In this document: positions 15,039-23,615 of the stretch, piece by piece
How the letters are laid out: each line of letters starts with the position of its first letter
How positions within the stretch are numbered: the stretch's first letter is position 1
Source of the DNA: Bacillus massiliglaciei
GTDB taxonomy: Bacteria; Bacillota; Bacilli; Bacillales; DSM-1321
Direction of reading: 5' to 3'
Length of the DNA stretch: 64,000 bases
Assembly: GCF_900098925.1 (NCBI RefSeq)
Contig: NZ_LT622360.1
Span: 294,384-358,383, forward strand
Translations under genes and position numbers: made by a program
Notes under the pieces: generated by a model
Database searches by the model: none
What the model was told of the DNA's origin: nothing
The model's input: the letters and a program-made list of their open reading frames with translations, nothing else

Positions 15039-16124
15039 ATGAAGAAGTTATTCAAAATAGCCGTAATAGAAGGGGATGGGATTGGCCCTGAAGTGATTGC
15101 AGAGGGAATTAAAGTGTTGAATAAGGCAGCAGGGCTTGATGGTTCCTTTGAGTTTGTCTTTACCTATTTTCCATGGGGATGCAAGCATTATTTGGAACAT
15201 GGGAAAATGATGGACGAGGATGGGCTGGAACAGCTGAAAAGCCATGATGCCATTTATCTGGGCGCTGTCGGAGACCCTGCAGTGCCTGATCATATTTCTT
15301 TATGGGGTTTATTGTTAAAAATACGGAAAGGCTTTAATCAGTATGTGAATCTTCGTCCAATAAAATTATTGGAGGGAGCGGCCTGTCCGTTGAAAGATAT
15401 TAAAAAGGAACAGGTAGATATGCTTATAATCCGGGAAAATAGCGAAGGGGAGTATGCCGGAGCCGGGGACTGGCTATTCAAGGGGCAGGATCGGGAAGTG
15501 GTTTTACAGACAGGTGTTTTTTCCCGCAAAGGGACTGAACGGATAATCAGATATGCCTTCGAAGAAGCAAAAAAACAAGGGAGATCGCTTACCAGTATCA
15601 GCAAAGGGAATGCCCTTAACTATTCGATGGTTTTTTGGGATCAGGTCTTCAGTGAGGTTGCGGAAGAATATCCAGAAGTGAAAACGTATTCATACTTAGT
15701 GGATGCAGCTTCCATGTTCTTTGTAACACAGCCTTGGCGATTTGAAGTTGTGGTCACTTCCAACCTGTTTGGAGACATCGTAACAGACTTGGGAGCGGCT
15801 ATAGCTGGCGGAATCGGGCTTGCAGCTGGAGCAAACATTAATCCGGAAAGGGTTTTTCCTTCTATGTTCGAGCCGATTCACCGTTCAGCTCCAGATATAG
15901 CTGGAAAAGGCATAGCCAATCCGCTGGCAGCCATCTGGTCGGCCAGTCAGCTGCTTGACTTTTTCGGGGAACAGGATTGGGGGAAGGTAGTACTGGAAGC
16001 GATAGAATCGGTTATGTCGGATGCTTCCATTCTGACTCCTGATATGAATGGGTCTGCAAGTACGAAGGAGGTCGGTGATGCCGTCATCCAGGAATTGCTT
16101 CACTGCAGGTTGATTCAGCAATAA
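15039..16124 (+). CDS. ycsA: Isocitrate/isopropylmalate dehydrogenase family protein, tartrate/D-malate type (YcsA-like)
   Basis: A 361-residue beta-decarboxylating dehydrogenase. Family marks: KIAVIEGDGIGPEVIAEG at the start, RPIKLLEG, IIRENSEGEYAG (phosphorylation-loop equivalent), and VVTSNLFGDIVTDLGAAIAGGIGLA with the metal-binding aspartates. FEPIHRSAPDIAGKGIANP is the NAD-selective variant. The motif IISLW-type substrate loop (DHISLWGLLLKIRKGFNQYVNLRP) is that of tartrate/D-malate dehydrogenases rather than LeuB. Expected reaction: NAD-dependent oxidative decarboxylation of D-malate (or oxidation of tartrate). The ATG at 15039 follows GGAGGG. Single gene with terminator at 16143. Confidence 0.85.
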   Translation: MKKLFKIAVIEGDGIGPEVIAEGIKVLNKAAGLDGSFEFVFTYFPWGCKHYLEHGKMMDEDGLEQLKSHDAIYLGAVGDPAVPDHISLWGLLLKIRKGFNQYVNLRPIKLLEGAACPLKDIKKEQVDMLIIRENSEGEYAGAGDWLFKGQDREVVLQTGVFSRKGTERIIRYAFEEAKKQGRSLTSISKGNALNYSMVFWDQVFSEVAEEYPEVKTYSYLVDAASMFFVTQPWRFEVVVTSNLFGDIVTDLGAAIAGGIGLAAGANINPERVFPSMFEPIHRSAPDIAGKGIANPLAAIWSASQLLDFFGEQDWGKVVLEAIESVMSDASILTPDMNGSASTKEVGDAVIQELLHCRLIQQ

Positions 16125-16142
16125 TATTGCTCGGTAAATAGA

Positions 16143-16174
16143 AAAAAGCAGGACTCAGAGGTCCTGCTTTTTTG
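16143..16174. terminator. Bidirectional terminator
   Basis: The stem AAAAAGCAGGAC/GTCCTGCTTTTT lies between the convergent dehydrogenase and epimerase genes and has A/T runs on both sides. Confidence 0.85.
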
Positions 16175-16177
16175 CGG

Positions 16178-17302
16178 TCATACAACGCTGATTGGAGAAA
16201 GTTCTCTCAGCAGGCACTCAACAATCCTTTTAGCGGCTTTTCCGTCCCCATACGGATTCGCAGAGCGGGCCATATTCTGATAGGATGCCTCATCTGTCAG
16301 CAGACGGCTGGCCATTTTGTAGATGTTTTCTTCTTCTACCCCCGCAAGTGCCAGTGTGCCGGCCTCAATTCCTTCAGGCCGTTCCGTCGTATCTCGAAGG
16401 ACAAGTACAGGAACTCCAAGGGACGGAGCCTCTTCCTGGATACCGCCAGAATCGGTGAGAATAAGGTCGGCCTTTGCTGCAAAATTATGAAAATCAATTA
16501 CTTCAAGAGGTTCGATCAGGTGGATTCTTTCAACTCCCTCGAAAATATGATAAGCAATCTCCCGGACAGCTGGATTCTTATGGATCGGAAAGATGACTTG
16601 AATATCCTGATGATCCATGATCAGCCGTTTCACGGCACGGAATATGTTTTCAAGCGGCTTACCAAGATTCTCCCGGCGATGTGCAGTCATTAAAACCAAA
16701 CGATCCCCATGTAGATCAGATAAAAGCGGATGATGATAATCATGCTTTACTGTCGTTTTTAATGCATCTATAGCGGTATTCCCAGTAATATGAATCGTGC
16801 TTGCTTTTTTATTTTCCAATAGTAAATTTTGGGCTGCCTGTTTTGTCGGGGCAAAATGAAAATCTGCCAGGGCGCCGGTCAGCTGCCTGTTCATTTCTTC
16901 AGGGAACGGTGAGTATTTATCTCCGGTGCGAAGCCCTGCTTCGACATGGCCGATCGGTATCTGATTATAAAAAGCAGCAAGACTGGCAGCGAACGTTGTC
17001 GTCGTGTCTCCATGGACAAGGGCGATATTTGGCTGCATTTCCTTCATAATATGACTTAATCCCTCAATACTGCGGGAGGTGATTTCCTCTAAACTCTGCC
17101 TGTCTTTCATCAAATTCAAATCATAATCCGGTGTGATTTTGAAGCATTCCAGAACCTGATCAAGCATGTCCCTGTGCTGGGCGGTAACGACCACGGAGGT
17201 TTCGATTTCAGCTTCATGTTTTTTTAATTCAAGAACAACAGGCGCCATTTTAATGGCTTCTGGCCTTGTTCCAAAGATGACCATTACTTTTAATCGTGTC
17301 AT
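16178..17302 (-). CDS. mnaA: UDP-N-acetylglucosamine 2-epimerase (non-hydrolysing)
   Basis: A 374-residue WecB/MnaA-type enzyme converting UDP-GlcNAc to UDP-ManNAc in the cytoplasm. Typical blocks: VMVIFGTRPEAIKMAPVV at the start, ALVHGDTTTTFAASLAAF, IGHVEAGLRTGD, ITGNTAIDAL, LMTAHRRENLG and LTDSGGIQEEAPSLG. The ATG at 17302 is preceded by GGCGAGGG; upstream in-frame codons lack a site. It reads away from the glycosyltransferase-wecC genes but supplies their likely precursor: UDP-ManNAc is the substrate of the WecC encoded at 20-21.4 kb. Confidence 0.93.
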   Translation of the reverse strand: MTRLKVMVIFGTRPEAIKMAPVVLELKKHEAEIETSVVVTAQHRDMLDQVLECFKITPDYDLNLMKDRQSLEEITSRSIEGLSHIMKEMQPNIALVHGDTTTTFAASLAAFYNQIPIGHVEAGLRTGDKYSPFPEEMNRQLTGALADFHFAPTKQAAQNLLLENKKASTIHITGNTAIDALKTTVKHDYHHPLLSDLHGDRLVLMTAHRRENLGKPLENIFRAVKRLIMDHQDIQVIFPIHKNPAVREIAYHIFEGVERIHLIEPLEVIDFHNFAAKADLILTDSGGIQEEAPSLGVPVLVLRDTTERPEGIEAGTLALAGVEEENIYKMASRLLTDEASYQNMARSANPYGDGKAAKRIVECLLRELSPISVV

Positions 17303-17481
17303 GTTTATCCCTCGCCTTCTAAATTTCTCCTCCATTATAGAGGCTGAATCCTCTCTAGAAATCAAATTTACATAATATTTATAATTTTCACGGTAGATTT
17401 ATTCTTCGTTAACACTTCCTTAATAACCTGGTTTTACAATGAGGACATGATTTGATTAACCATGAATTGAGGTGGTGCCCC

Positions 17482-18681
17482 ATGAAAAGTGTCCTGATGA
17501 TTGCTCAGAATTTTTATCCTGAAATCGGAAGTGCGGGGAACAGGATGAAAAACGTATATCTCCATCTCAAACGGGCGGGTTATGAAGTGAAAGTGATCAC
17601 ATTGAATCCAAGCTATCCCGAACAGAGTTTATATGAAGATTCCCATTTTTGGGATGACGAAAGGGTAGATGAGGATGTCATCAGGATCCAGACAGACAAA
17701 GTGAAGCGGTACACAAACAGCATGTGGAGACGGCTGTTTCATTATTTGGAGGCGATGTGGCTCTTCATTTATACCATTATTTGTCTCGAAAAAAAATATG
17801 ATTATGTCTTCGTCACAACCCCGCCAATCTTCCCGACCTTGGCAGCAGTTCTTGCCAAGAAAAAAATGAAGGCCAAGCTCATTACAGATGTAAGGGACTT
17901 ATGGCCGGAGTCACTGATCGGGGTAGGTGTTTTTAACAATAGGTGGATTTTGAAAACAGCCTTTTTCCTGGAAAAGAAATTATATGAAAAGTCTGATCGG
18001 ATCATCATTAACAGCCCGGGTTTTAAGGAATACATCCTGACGAGAGGCGTAAAGGAAGAGAACATTCGGTTCATTCCCAATTCTCTTACAGCAGAGGAAC
18101 TCAGCTTGAAAGATCTGCTTCCGCCTGAGTCAGCCAAACGCATTAAAGTCGTATACACAGGAAATATCGGACTTGCACAGGATTTAATGAAGCTGATAGA
18201 TGTTGCTGAAAAGCTGAAGGATCATAAGAAGATTGAATTCTCAATCATTGGCTATGGCTATCGGAAATGCGAGTTGGAAGACTTGATTGCCTCAAGAGGG
18301 TTAAGAAACATAAAGCTCATCCATGCGATGAACCGGAAGGCAACTCTTCATGAAGTTTCTTCCTCTCATATTGCCTATGTCAGCTTAGTAGAGAAGGATG
18401 TTTTCAATAAGGTCCTGCCTGGAAAGATCATTGATTACATGTGTGTAGGAAAGCCTGTAGTTGCTGATGTCTCGGGAAGAGCAAAGGAAGTGATTCTTGA
18501 AGCCGGATGCGGTTTGGTCGCAGAAACAAGAAGTGTCGAAGAGATCAGCCGGCATATCCTGAAGATGGCTTCTGATAAGGAAATGAGGAAAGAAATGGGA
18601 GAGAAGGGGCACAAGTACGCGAAGCAGCATTTCCTCTGGTCTGAAAATATAAAAGGACTTATAAAGACAATCGAAGCGTAA
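17482..18681 (+). CDS. Glycosyltransferase family 4 protein (WbuB-like)
   Basis: A 399-residue GT-B-fold glycosyltransferase. The N-terminal acceptor domain opens with SVLMIAQNFYPEIGSAGNRMKN, and a hydrophobic stretch (about 95-110, LEAMWLFIYTIICLE) may dock on the membrane. The C-terminal nucleotide-sugar domain has KVVYTGNIGLAQDL, FSIIGYGYRKCELE, and VLPGKIIDYMCVGKPVVADVSGRAKEV with the EAGCGL end. The ATG at 17482 follows GAGGTGG. With the next gene and WecC it probably assembles a lipid-linked surface glycan. Donor sugar unknown. Confidence 0.85.
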   Translation: MKSVLMIAQNFYPEIGSAGNRMKNVYLHLKRAGYEVKVITLNPSYPEQSLYEDSHFWDDERVDEDVIRIQTDKVKRYTNSMWRRLFHYLEAMWLFIYTIICLEKKYDYVFVTTPPIFPTLAAVLAKKKMKAKLITDVRDLWPESLIGVGVFNNRWILKTAFFLEKKLYEKSDRIIINSPGFKEYILTRGVKEENIRFIPNSLTAEELSLKDLLPPESAKRIKVVYTGNIGLAQDLMKLIDVAEKLKDHKKIEFSIIGYGYRKCELEDLIASRGLRNIKLIHAMNRKATLHEVSSSHIAYVSLVEKDVFNKVLPGKIIDYMCVGKPVVADVSGRAKEVILEAGCGLVAETRSVEEISRHILKMASDKEMRKEMGEKGHKYAKQHFLWSENIKGLIKTIEA

Positions 18682-18713
18682 AACGGGACGACTTTTTAAC
18701 GATGGAGGAGATT

Positions 18714-20030
18714 ATGGCGAAGACAGTATGTATGTTCGTGTGGAATCATTTCACAAATGATGCGCGAGTCCTCCGGGAATGCACAGCGCTTACTGAAGCA
18801 GGATTTGACGTGGATCTCATAGCCATCCACGACTGGAAAAATACAAACCTTCCAAAAAGAGAAAGACATGCAAATGGTTTTACAGTCACAAGAGTTAACA
18901 GCCGCTGGAATCTGTTGAACAAGGTTTTTGGCGCAATACGCCAACTGAAAAAGAAAAAGATTGAACTCCTGCTGCTTATTCTGATGATTTGGAACACGCT
19001 TTTGAATTTAGAGGCGATAACAAATTGGAAGGGATCCTTGCTGTTTGCCGGTGCTTGTGCAGCTGCCGGACTTGTGGCGGCCGTCATAGTAAAAACAAAG
19101 CTGCCGACATTTTTGACAAGGAGCTATATCTTTAGCCAAATGGTGCTTCATGGCCGGAAAAAGAAATATGATTTTTATCATTCCAATGATTTAAACACGC
19201 TCCTGCAAGGAGTGCTTTGCAGCAAATTTTTCAGGAGAAGGAAGCTCATTTATGACTCACATGAAGTTCAGACGAGCAGAACAGGGTATAACAGCCGGAT
19301 TTATGGATGGATGGAAAAAGGCTTGCTGCGTTTTGTAGATGAAATGATAGCCGAGAATCATACCCGCGCGAAATACAATGAAAAATTGTACGGACTTTAT
19401 CCAAAAGTTGTCCATAACTATCCGATTCCAGCCCTGCCTGAGAAAAGCAAAGCCGTCGATCTGCATGAAATGCTCGGGCTTCCGGACTCAGAACCCATCC
19501 TTTTGTATCAGGGAGGGATTCAAATGGGGAGAGGCCTAGAAAAACTGGTTGAAGCAGTCCCGATGATGGAAAAGGGAACGCTTGTATTTATAGGAGATGG
19601 AAAAATCAAAACCAGCTTAATGAGCATGGTGGCCGAGAGAGGTCTCGAAGACCGTGTAAAGTTTATCCCAAAGGTCCCAGTTGATGATTTGCTCCATTAT
19701 ACAAGAAACGCCTATTTAGGCTTCCAGGTATTGAATAATATCTGCTTCAACCATTATTCTGCTTCATCTAACAAACTATTTGAATACATGATGAGCGGAG
19801 TGCCGGTTATTGCCTGCAGCTTTCCTGAAATACAAAAGGTTGTGGAGAAGGAAAAAATCGGCGTATGCGTTGATTCACATGATCCCCGTTCAATTGCGGA
19901 CGGAGTCAATCATTTATTAAGGAATCCTGAAATCCGGGAACAAATGAGTCAGAATTGCTTGGCGGCCCGGAAAAAATATAACTGGAAACAAGAAAAGGAA
20001 AATTTCATTAAAATCTATCAGTCAGCTTGA
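18714..20030 (+). CDS. Membrane-associated glycosyltransferase
   Basis: A 438-residue GT-B glycosyltransferase with an unusual insertion of one or two hydrophobic helices near residues 80-125 (LLLLILMIWNTLLNLEAI; SLLFAGACAAAGLVAAVIV) between the N-terminal domain and the KKYDFYHSNDLNTLLQGV segment. The C-terminal donor domain has PILLYQGGIQMGRGLEKLVEAV, FIGDGKIK and SSNKLFEYMMSGVPVIACSFPEIQ. The ATG at 18714 follows GGAGG. It lies 32 bp after the previous glycosyltransferase and 22 bp before wecC, in one transcription unit. The inserted helices should anchor it to the cytoplasmic face of the membrane. Confidence 0.8.
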   Translation: MAKTVCMFVWNHFTNDARVLRECTALTEAGFDVDLIAIHDWKNTNLPKRERHANGFTVTRVNSRWNLLNKVFGAIRQLKKKKIELLLLILMIWNTLLNLEAITNWKGSLLFAGACAAAGLVAAVIVKTKLPTFLTRSYIFSQMVLHGRKKKYDFYHSNDLNTLLQGVLCSKFFRRRKLIYDSHEVQTSRTGYNSRIYGWMEKGLLRFVDEMIAENHTRAKYNEKLYGLYPKVVHNYPIPALPEKSKAVDLHEMLGLPDSEPILLYQGGIQMGRGLEKLVEAVPMMEKGTLVFIGDGKIKTSLMSMVAERGLEDRVKFIPKVPVDDLLHYTRNAYLGFQVLNNICFNHYSASSNKLFEYMMSGVPVIACSFPEIQKVVEKEKIGVCVDSHDPRSIADGVNHLLRNPEIREQMSQNCLAARKKYNWKQEKENFIKIYQSA

Positions 20031-20052
20031 TAAAACTAATTTAGGAGTGGTT

Positions 20053-21357
20053 ATGTTGAAACTTTGTACAATGGGATTAGGTTATATTGGACTTCCAACT
20101 TCACTGATGTTTGCCAAGCACGGAGTCGATGTAGTAGGAGTAGACATTCATCCGGAAATCATTAATAAGTTAAATAACGGAAAACTTCATATTGAAGAGC
20201 CAGGCCTTTCAGAACTTCTTCAGGAAGTACTGGATGCCAAACGATTCAGGGCTGTTTTGGAGCCGGAAAAAGCGGATGTCTTTATTATTGCGGTTCCTAC
20301 ACCAAATAAAAAGGACAAGCATAAATCCTGTGATCTTACCTACGTTATGGAAGCCGTATCAGGTGTTCTCCCATATGTAGAGAAAGGGAATGTGATTATT
20401 ATCGAATCAACCATCGCCCCAAGAACGATGGACGATCACATCAGGCCGGTTATTGAAATGGCCGGTCTGACCATTGGGGAAGATGTTTTCCTTGTTCACT
20501 GTCCTGAACGGGTGCTGCCAGGCAAGATTCTTGAAGAATTGATTTTTAATAACCGCATTGTCGGAGGCGTGACAGAAGCCTGCGCAAATCAAGGTAGCCG
20601 GGTTTATGAAACGTTTGTCAAAGGAGAGATTATCCGCACGGATGCCAAGACAGCAGAAATGTCCAAGCTTATGGAGAATACGTTCCGAGATGTGAATATT
20701 GCACTGGCCAATGAGCTGGCAAAGGTCTGCTTCCAGCTGGATATTAACGTATTAGATGTCATTTCTATGGCCAATAAGCATCCCCGTGTAAATATTCATC
20801 AGCCTGGACCAGGGGTAGGCGGTCATTGCCTTGCAGTAGATCCATATTTCATTGTAGCAGAGGCACCTGAATCTGCTAGAATCATTGAATTGGCCCGTGA
20901 TACAAATGTTTCGATGCCTTATTATATTGTCAACTGTGTACGGATGCTGACAGAAGGAATTCGAAAGCCAAAAATCGCGGTGTTTGGCCTGGCTTATAAA
21001 GGAAATGTGGACGATATTCGCGAAAGCCCTGCAATCGATGTTCTAAACATTTTGATGTCCATGAATGAGATGGAAGTGTCCTTATTCGACCCGCATGTTC
21101 AACCAGGTAAAATGCCGGTTGTATCTGCAGAGAATGCGGTTGATGATGCCGATTTAATACTTGTTTTAACAGACCACAATGAATTTAAGCAATTAGATTA
21201 TGATAAGCTGACGGAAAACATGTCTCATAAATTAATATTGGATACAAGAAACTGTATCGATCAAACCAATACACAAATTCCTGTCGTCAATTTAGGAAAT
21301 GTATTTCAATATAAAAGCAGTCAGCGGAAGGAAGAAAAGAAACGGATCATCAGTTGA
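20053..21357 (+). CDS. wecC: UDP-N-acetyl-D-mannosamine dehydrogenase
   Basis: A 434-residue UDP-sugar 6-dehydrogenase. The N-terminal NAD site is MGLGYIGLPTSLMFAKHG, then VDIHPEIINKLNNGKLHIEEPG and AVPTPNK. The central helix is followed by the catalytic cysteine near residue 259 in PGPGVGGHCLAVDPY, and the C-terminal domain has FGLAYKGNVDDIRESPA. The GHCLAVDPYFI version and IIESTIAPRT favour the ManNAc (WecC) branch over UDP-glucose dehydrogenase. It oxidises UDP-ManNAc to UDP-ManNAcA with 2 NAD+. With MnaA at 16.2 kb the two-step pathway from UDP-GlcNAc is complete. Confidence 0.88.
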   Translation: MLKLCTMGLGYIGLPTSLMFAKHGVDVVGVDIHPEIINKLNNGKLHIEEPGLSELLQEVLDAKRFRAVLEPEKADVFIIAVPTPNKKDKHKSCDLTYVMEAVSGVLPYVEKGNVIIIESTIAPRTMDDHIRPVIEMAGLTIGEDVFLVHCPERVLPGKILEELIFNNRIVGGVTEACANQGSRVYETFVKGEIIRTDAKTAEMSKLMENTFRDVNIALANELAKVCFQLDINVLDVISMANKHPRVNIHQPGPGVGGHCLAVDPYFIVAEAPESARIIELARDTNVSMPYYIVNCVRMLTEGIRKPKIAVFGLAYKGNVDDIRESPAIDVLNILMSMNEMEVSLFDPHVQPGKMPVVSAENAVDDADLILVLTDHNEFKQLDYDKLTENMSHKLILDTRNCIDQTNTQIPVVNLGNVFQYKSSQRKEEKKRIIS

Positions 21358-21390
21358 TCCAGTAGAAAAATTTATATCGTTTTAAATATT

Positions 21391-21432
21391 AAGGCATCGG
21401 GAGAGCGTTATCTCTCCCGATGCCTTTCATTA
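21391..21432. terminator. Terminator between wecC and hxlR
   Basis: A perfect 15-bp stem (21391-21405/21412-21426) with loop CGTTAT, between convergent genes. U-runs are short on both sides. Confidence 0.8.
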
Positions 21433-21435
21433 TGG

Positions 21436-21801
21436 TTATTTGGAGGCTTCTGTTTTAATTTCAGCTTCTTTTAATGAGTTTTTCATATAATTCTTGCCCC
21501 AGCTATACATGGCATCAAGAATGGGCATCAGACTTTCACCCTGTTCAGTCAGAGAATATTCAACTTTTGGAGGCACAATAGGGTAAACTTCCCGGTGGAC
21601 GATAAGATCTTCTTCAAGTTCCCGCAGCTGGCTGACAAGCATTCTTTGGGTAATCCCCGGAATTAATGCCTTTAATTCACCGAAGCGCTTTGTTCCTTCT
21701 TTGCCAAGATGCCACAAAATCAGCATCTTCCATTTCCCTCCGATCACAGACAGAGTTAATTCTTTTTCACAATTAAACGTTTTATTTTGCATTCTCGACA
21801 T
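21436..21801 (-). CDS. hxlR: HxlR-type winged-helix activator
   Basis: A 121-residue HxlR-family regulator: a [34 protein letters not shown] start, then the recognition region [42 protein letters not shown]. It is divergent to hxlAB with 190 bp between the start codons, the same arrangement as in B. subtilis, where HxlR activates hxlAB on formaldehyde exposure. The single N-terminal cysteine (near residue 11) is the likely formaldehyde-sensing residue, from family knowledge. The ribosome binding site is GAGGTGAAG. Confidence 0.88.
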   Translation of the reverse strand: MSRMQNKTFNCEKELTLSVIGGKWKMLILWHLGKEGTKRFGELKALIPGITQRMLVSQLRELEEDLIVHREVYPIVPPKVEYSLTEQGESLMPILDAMYSWGKNYMKNSLKEAEIKTEASK

Positions 21802-21991
21802 ATTTCTTCACCTCAAACCGTATTATACAGCCTTAGTATACTTTTGGACACTATGTAAGAAAAAAGTGCGTACTTATATTTTTCTCAGAGAGAGATTATA
21901 CTTAGCCTTGCACAGTTTAAAAGAAGAATAACCTTCTTTGAGCAGGGTAAAGTAGAACTGGGCTAAAAAAATCATCTAGGAGCTGAGAAAT
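21802..21991. promoter_or_regulatory. Divergent hxlR-hxlAB control region
   Basis: Holds a -10-like TATACT (21897-21902) for hxlA with a poor -35, as expected for an activator-dependent promoter, and a TATAAT-like element for hxlR on the other strand. HxlR sites are expected here, but I could not define them by eye. Confidence 0.45.
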
Positions 21992-22624
21992 ATGAAATTA
22001 CAACTAGCATTAGATTTAGTAAATATCCCAGAAGGCATTGAATTGGTCAAACAAGTGGAAGAGTACGTTGATATAGTAGAAATTGGCACTCCTGTTGTCA
22101 TTAACGAGGGTCTGCGCGCAGTTAAAGAAATGAAACAGGCATTTCCTTCATTAGAAGTTCTTGCAGACCTAAAAATCATGGATGCAGCAGGATATGAAGT
22201 CATGAAGGCTTCAGAAGCAGGAGCAGACATTGTAACTATTTTAGGAGCTGCTGAAGATGAGTCCATTAAAGGGGCTGTTGAAGAAGCGAAGAAGCAAGGA
22301 AAACAAATCCTAGTTGATATGATTGCTGTAAAAGATTTAGAGACACGTGCAAAAGAATTAGACGAATTCGGCGTTGATTATATCTGTGTACACACGGGCT
22401 ACGATCTTCAAGCAGTTGGAAAAAATTCATTCGAAGACCTGCAAACAATCAAGCGCGTGGTGAAACAGGCAAAAACAGCGGTTGCCGGCGGAATTAAATT
22501 AGATACTCTACCAGAAGTGATTAAAGCACAGCCGGATCTTATCATTGTCGGCGGAGGAATCACTGGACAAGATAACCTAAAAGAAACTGCTGCCCAAATG
22601 AAAGAATTAATCACTAAAGGCTGA
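21992..22624 (+). CDS. hxlA: 3-hexulose-6-phosphate synthase
   Basis: A 210-residue (beta/alpha)8 enzyme of the orotidine-phosphate-decarboxylase suprafamily. Marks: LQLALDLVNIPEGIELV, VEIGTPVVINEG, the metal-binding ADLKIMDA motif, VDYICVHTGYD, and IIVGGGITGQDN for phosphate binding. It condenses formaldehyde with ribulose-5-phosphate to hexulose-6-phosphate, the first RuMP-pathway step. RBS AGGAGCTGAG. It is followed after 5 bp by hxlB, so the two steps are co-expressed. Confidence 0.95.
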   Translation: MKLQLALDLVNIPEGIELVKQVEEYVDIVEIGTPVVINEGLRAVKEMKQAFPSLEVLADLKIMDAAGYEVMKASEAGADIVTILGAAEDESIKGAVEEAKKQGKQILVDMIAVKDLETRAKELDEFGVDYICVHTGYDLQAVGKNSFEDLQTIKRVVKQAKTAVAGGIKLDTLPEVIKAQPDLIIVGGGITGQDNLKETAAQMKELITKG

Positions 22625-22629
22625 TCTGT

Positions 22630-23190
22630 ATGACTCAGACAACGCAATATTTTTCAGAAATAATAAAAGAACTAAGTCAATCTGCAAATCTCCTAAATGA
22701 AGGAGAAGCGGAGCAATTAGTGAATCGAATTCTGGAATCAAGAAAAGTATTCGTCGCCGGGGCAGGCCGGTCAGGTCTCATGGCTAAGTCTTTTGCCATG
22801 AGAATGATGCATATGGGTATTGACGCTTATGTCATTGGCGAAACGAATACACCTGCTTTTTCCAAAGAAGATTTGCTGATTATCGGGACAGGCTCAGGGG
22901 AAACGAAAAGCCTTGTGTCCATGGCTGAAAAAGCGGTAAAGATCGGCGGTTCTGTTGCGGCAGTTTCTATTTTTCCAGAGTCTGCTATAGGAAAACTGGC
23001 TGATATAGCTGTTAAATTGCCGGGATCTCCAAAAGATCAGTCAGAGGGGGATTATAAAACAATCCAGCCGATGGGATCGCTTTTCGAACAAACCATGCTT
23101 CTGTTTTTTGATGCTGTCATCTTAAGAATCATGGAGAAAAAAGGATTAGACAGCGAGAATATGTATGGGATACACGCTAATTTAGAATAG
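22630..23190 (+). CDS. hxlB: 6-phospho-3-hexuloisomerase
   Basis: A 186-residue SIS-domain isomerase. The sugar-phosphate binding loop is VFVAGAGRSGLMAKSFAMRMMHMG, followed by DLLIIGTGSGETKSLV. The C-terminal part has the conserved IQPMGSLFEQTMLLFFDAVILRIM block. It turns hexulose-6-phosphate into fructose-6-phosphate, so hxlAB detoxifies and assimilates formaldehyde. It is followed by a clear terminator. Confidence 0.95.
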   Translation: MTQTTQYFSEIIKELSQSANLLNEGEAEQLVNRILESRKVFVAGAGRSGLMAKSFAMRMMHMGIDAYVIGETNTPAFSKEDLLIIGTGSGETKSLVSMAEKAVKIGGSVAAVSIFPESAIGKLADIAVKLPGSPKDQSEGDYKTIQPMGSLFEQTMLLFFDAVILRIMEKKGLDSENMYGIHANLE

Positions 23191-23198
23191 GTTAATTA

Positions 23199-23227
23199 GA
23201 GGCGGAGGCCAGCTCCGTCTCTTTTTT
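23199..23227 (+). terminator. Terminator of hxlAB
   Basis: The stem GAGGCGGAG/CTCCGTCTC (one G-T pair) with a five-base loop is followed by six T. Confidence 0.82.
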
Positions 23228-23378
23228 ATGTTCTGAAAAAATTCGTTTTAAAGATTGAATGACTCTTTTTAAAATTATTTAAAAATAATAAACGGTGCTC
23301 GGTTCAAGAATGCTTTTACACGAAAAGAAAGTAAGAATCAGCATTTTTTAAGATTTATCAAAAAATTTAAAAAAGTCT

Positions 23379-23408
23379 TTGACTTTATAAAAAAGAGATG
23401 ATTATAAT
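23379..23408 (+). promoter_or_regulatory. Promoter of the sugar-acid operon
   Basis: -35 TTGACT (23379-23384) and -10 TATAAT (23403-23408), 18-bp spacer. The transcription start would fall about base 23415, right at the first palindrome below. This gives a leader of about 200 nt before the first TRAP gene. The segment 23228-23378 upstream is AT-rich and holds nothing I recognise. Confidence 0.75.
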
Positions 23409-23416
23409 CAAAGTAA

Positions 23417-23452
23417 GTTTTCCATTTAAAACTATGTTTTACATTATAAAAC
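23417..23452. promoter_or_regulatory. Two tandem operator palindromes
   Basis: GTTTTCCATTTAAAAC (23417-23432) and GTTTTACATTATAAAAC (23436-23452) are adjacent inverted repeats lying directly over the expected transcription start. Both fit GTTTT(A/C)-N4/5-TAAAAC. They are probably sites of the IclR-type regulator encoded at 31.2 kb, blocking initiation; the assignment is inference from position. Confidence 0.6.
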
Positions 23453-23508
23453 TTAATTGGTAAAAAATTTCACCACAGATCCTTCTCATCACTTGGTATA
23501 AAAACGAT

Positions 23509-23525
23509 GTTTTATAATTTAAAAC
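23509..23525. promoter_or_regulatory. Third operator palindrome in the leader
   Basis: GTTTTATAATTTAAAAC, the same GTTTTA-N5-TAAAAC form, 57 bp downstream of the tandem pair. Spacing would allow looping or a downstream roadblock. Confidence 0.6.
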
Positions 23526-23576
23526 ATATAGAACTGCAGGTGTTAAAGAGAAAGGCGGAATCAATTTTACCCAAAA

Positions 23577-23590
23577 TGATAACGCTTACA
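23577..23590 (+). promoter_or_regulatory. cre site (CcpA-dependent catabolite repression)
   Basis: TGATAACGCTTACA matches every fixed base of the Bacillus cre consensus TGWNANCGNTNWCA. It lies in the transcribed leader, 26 bp before the first ATG, where CcpA-HPr(Ser-P) binding would block elongation. The operon is therefore expected to be shut off by glucose. Confidence 0.8.
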
Positions 23591-23615
23591 ACATTTAAAA
23601 GGGGAGGGTACATGT

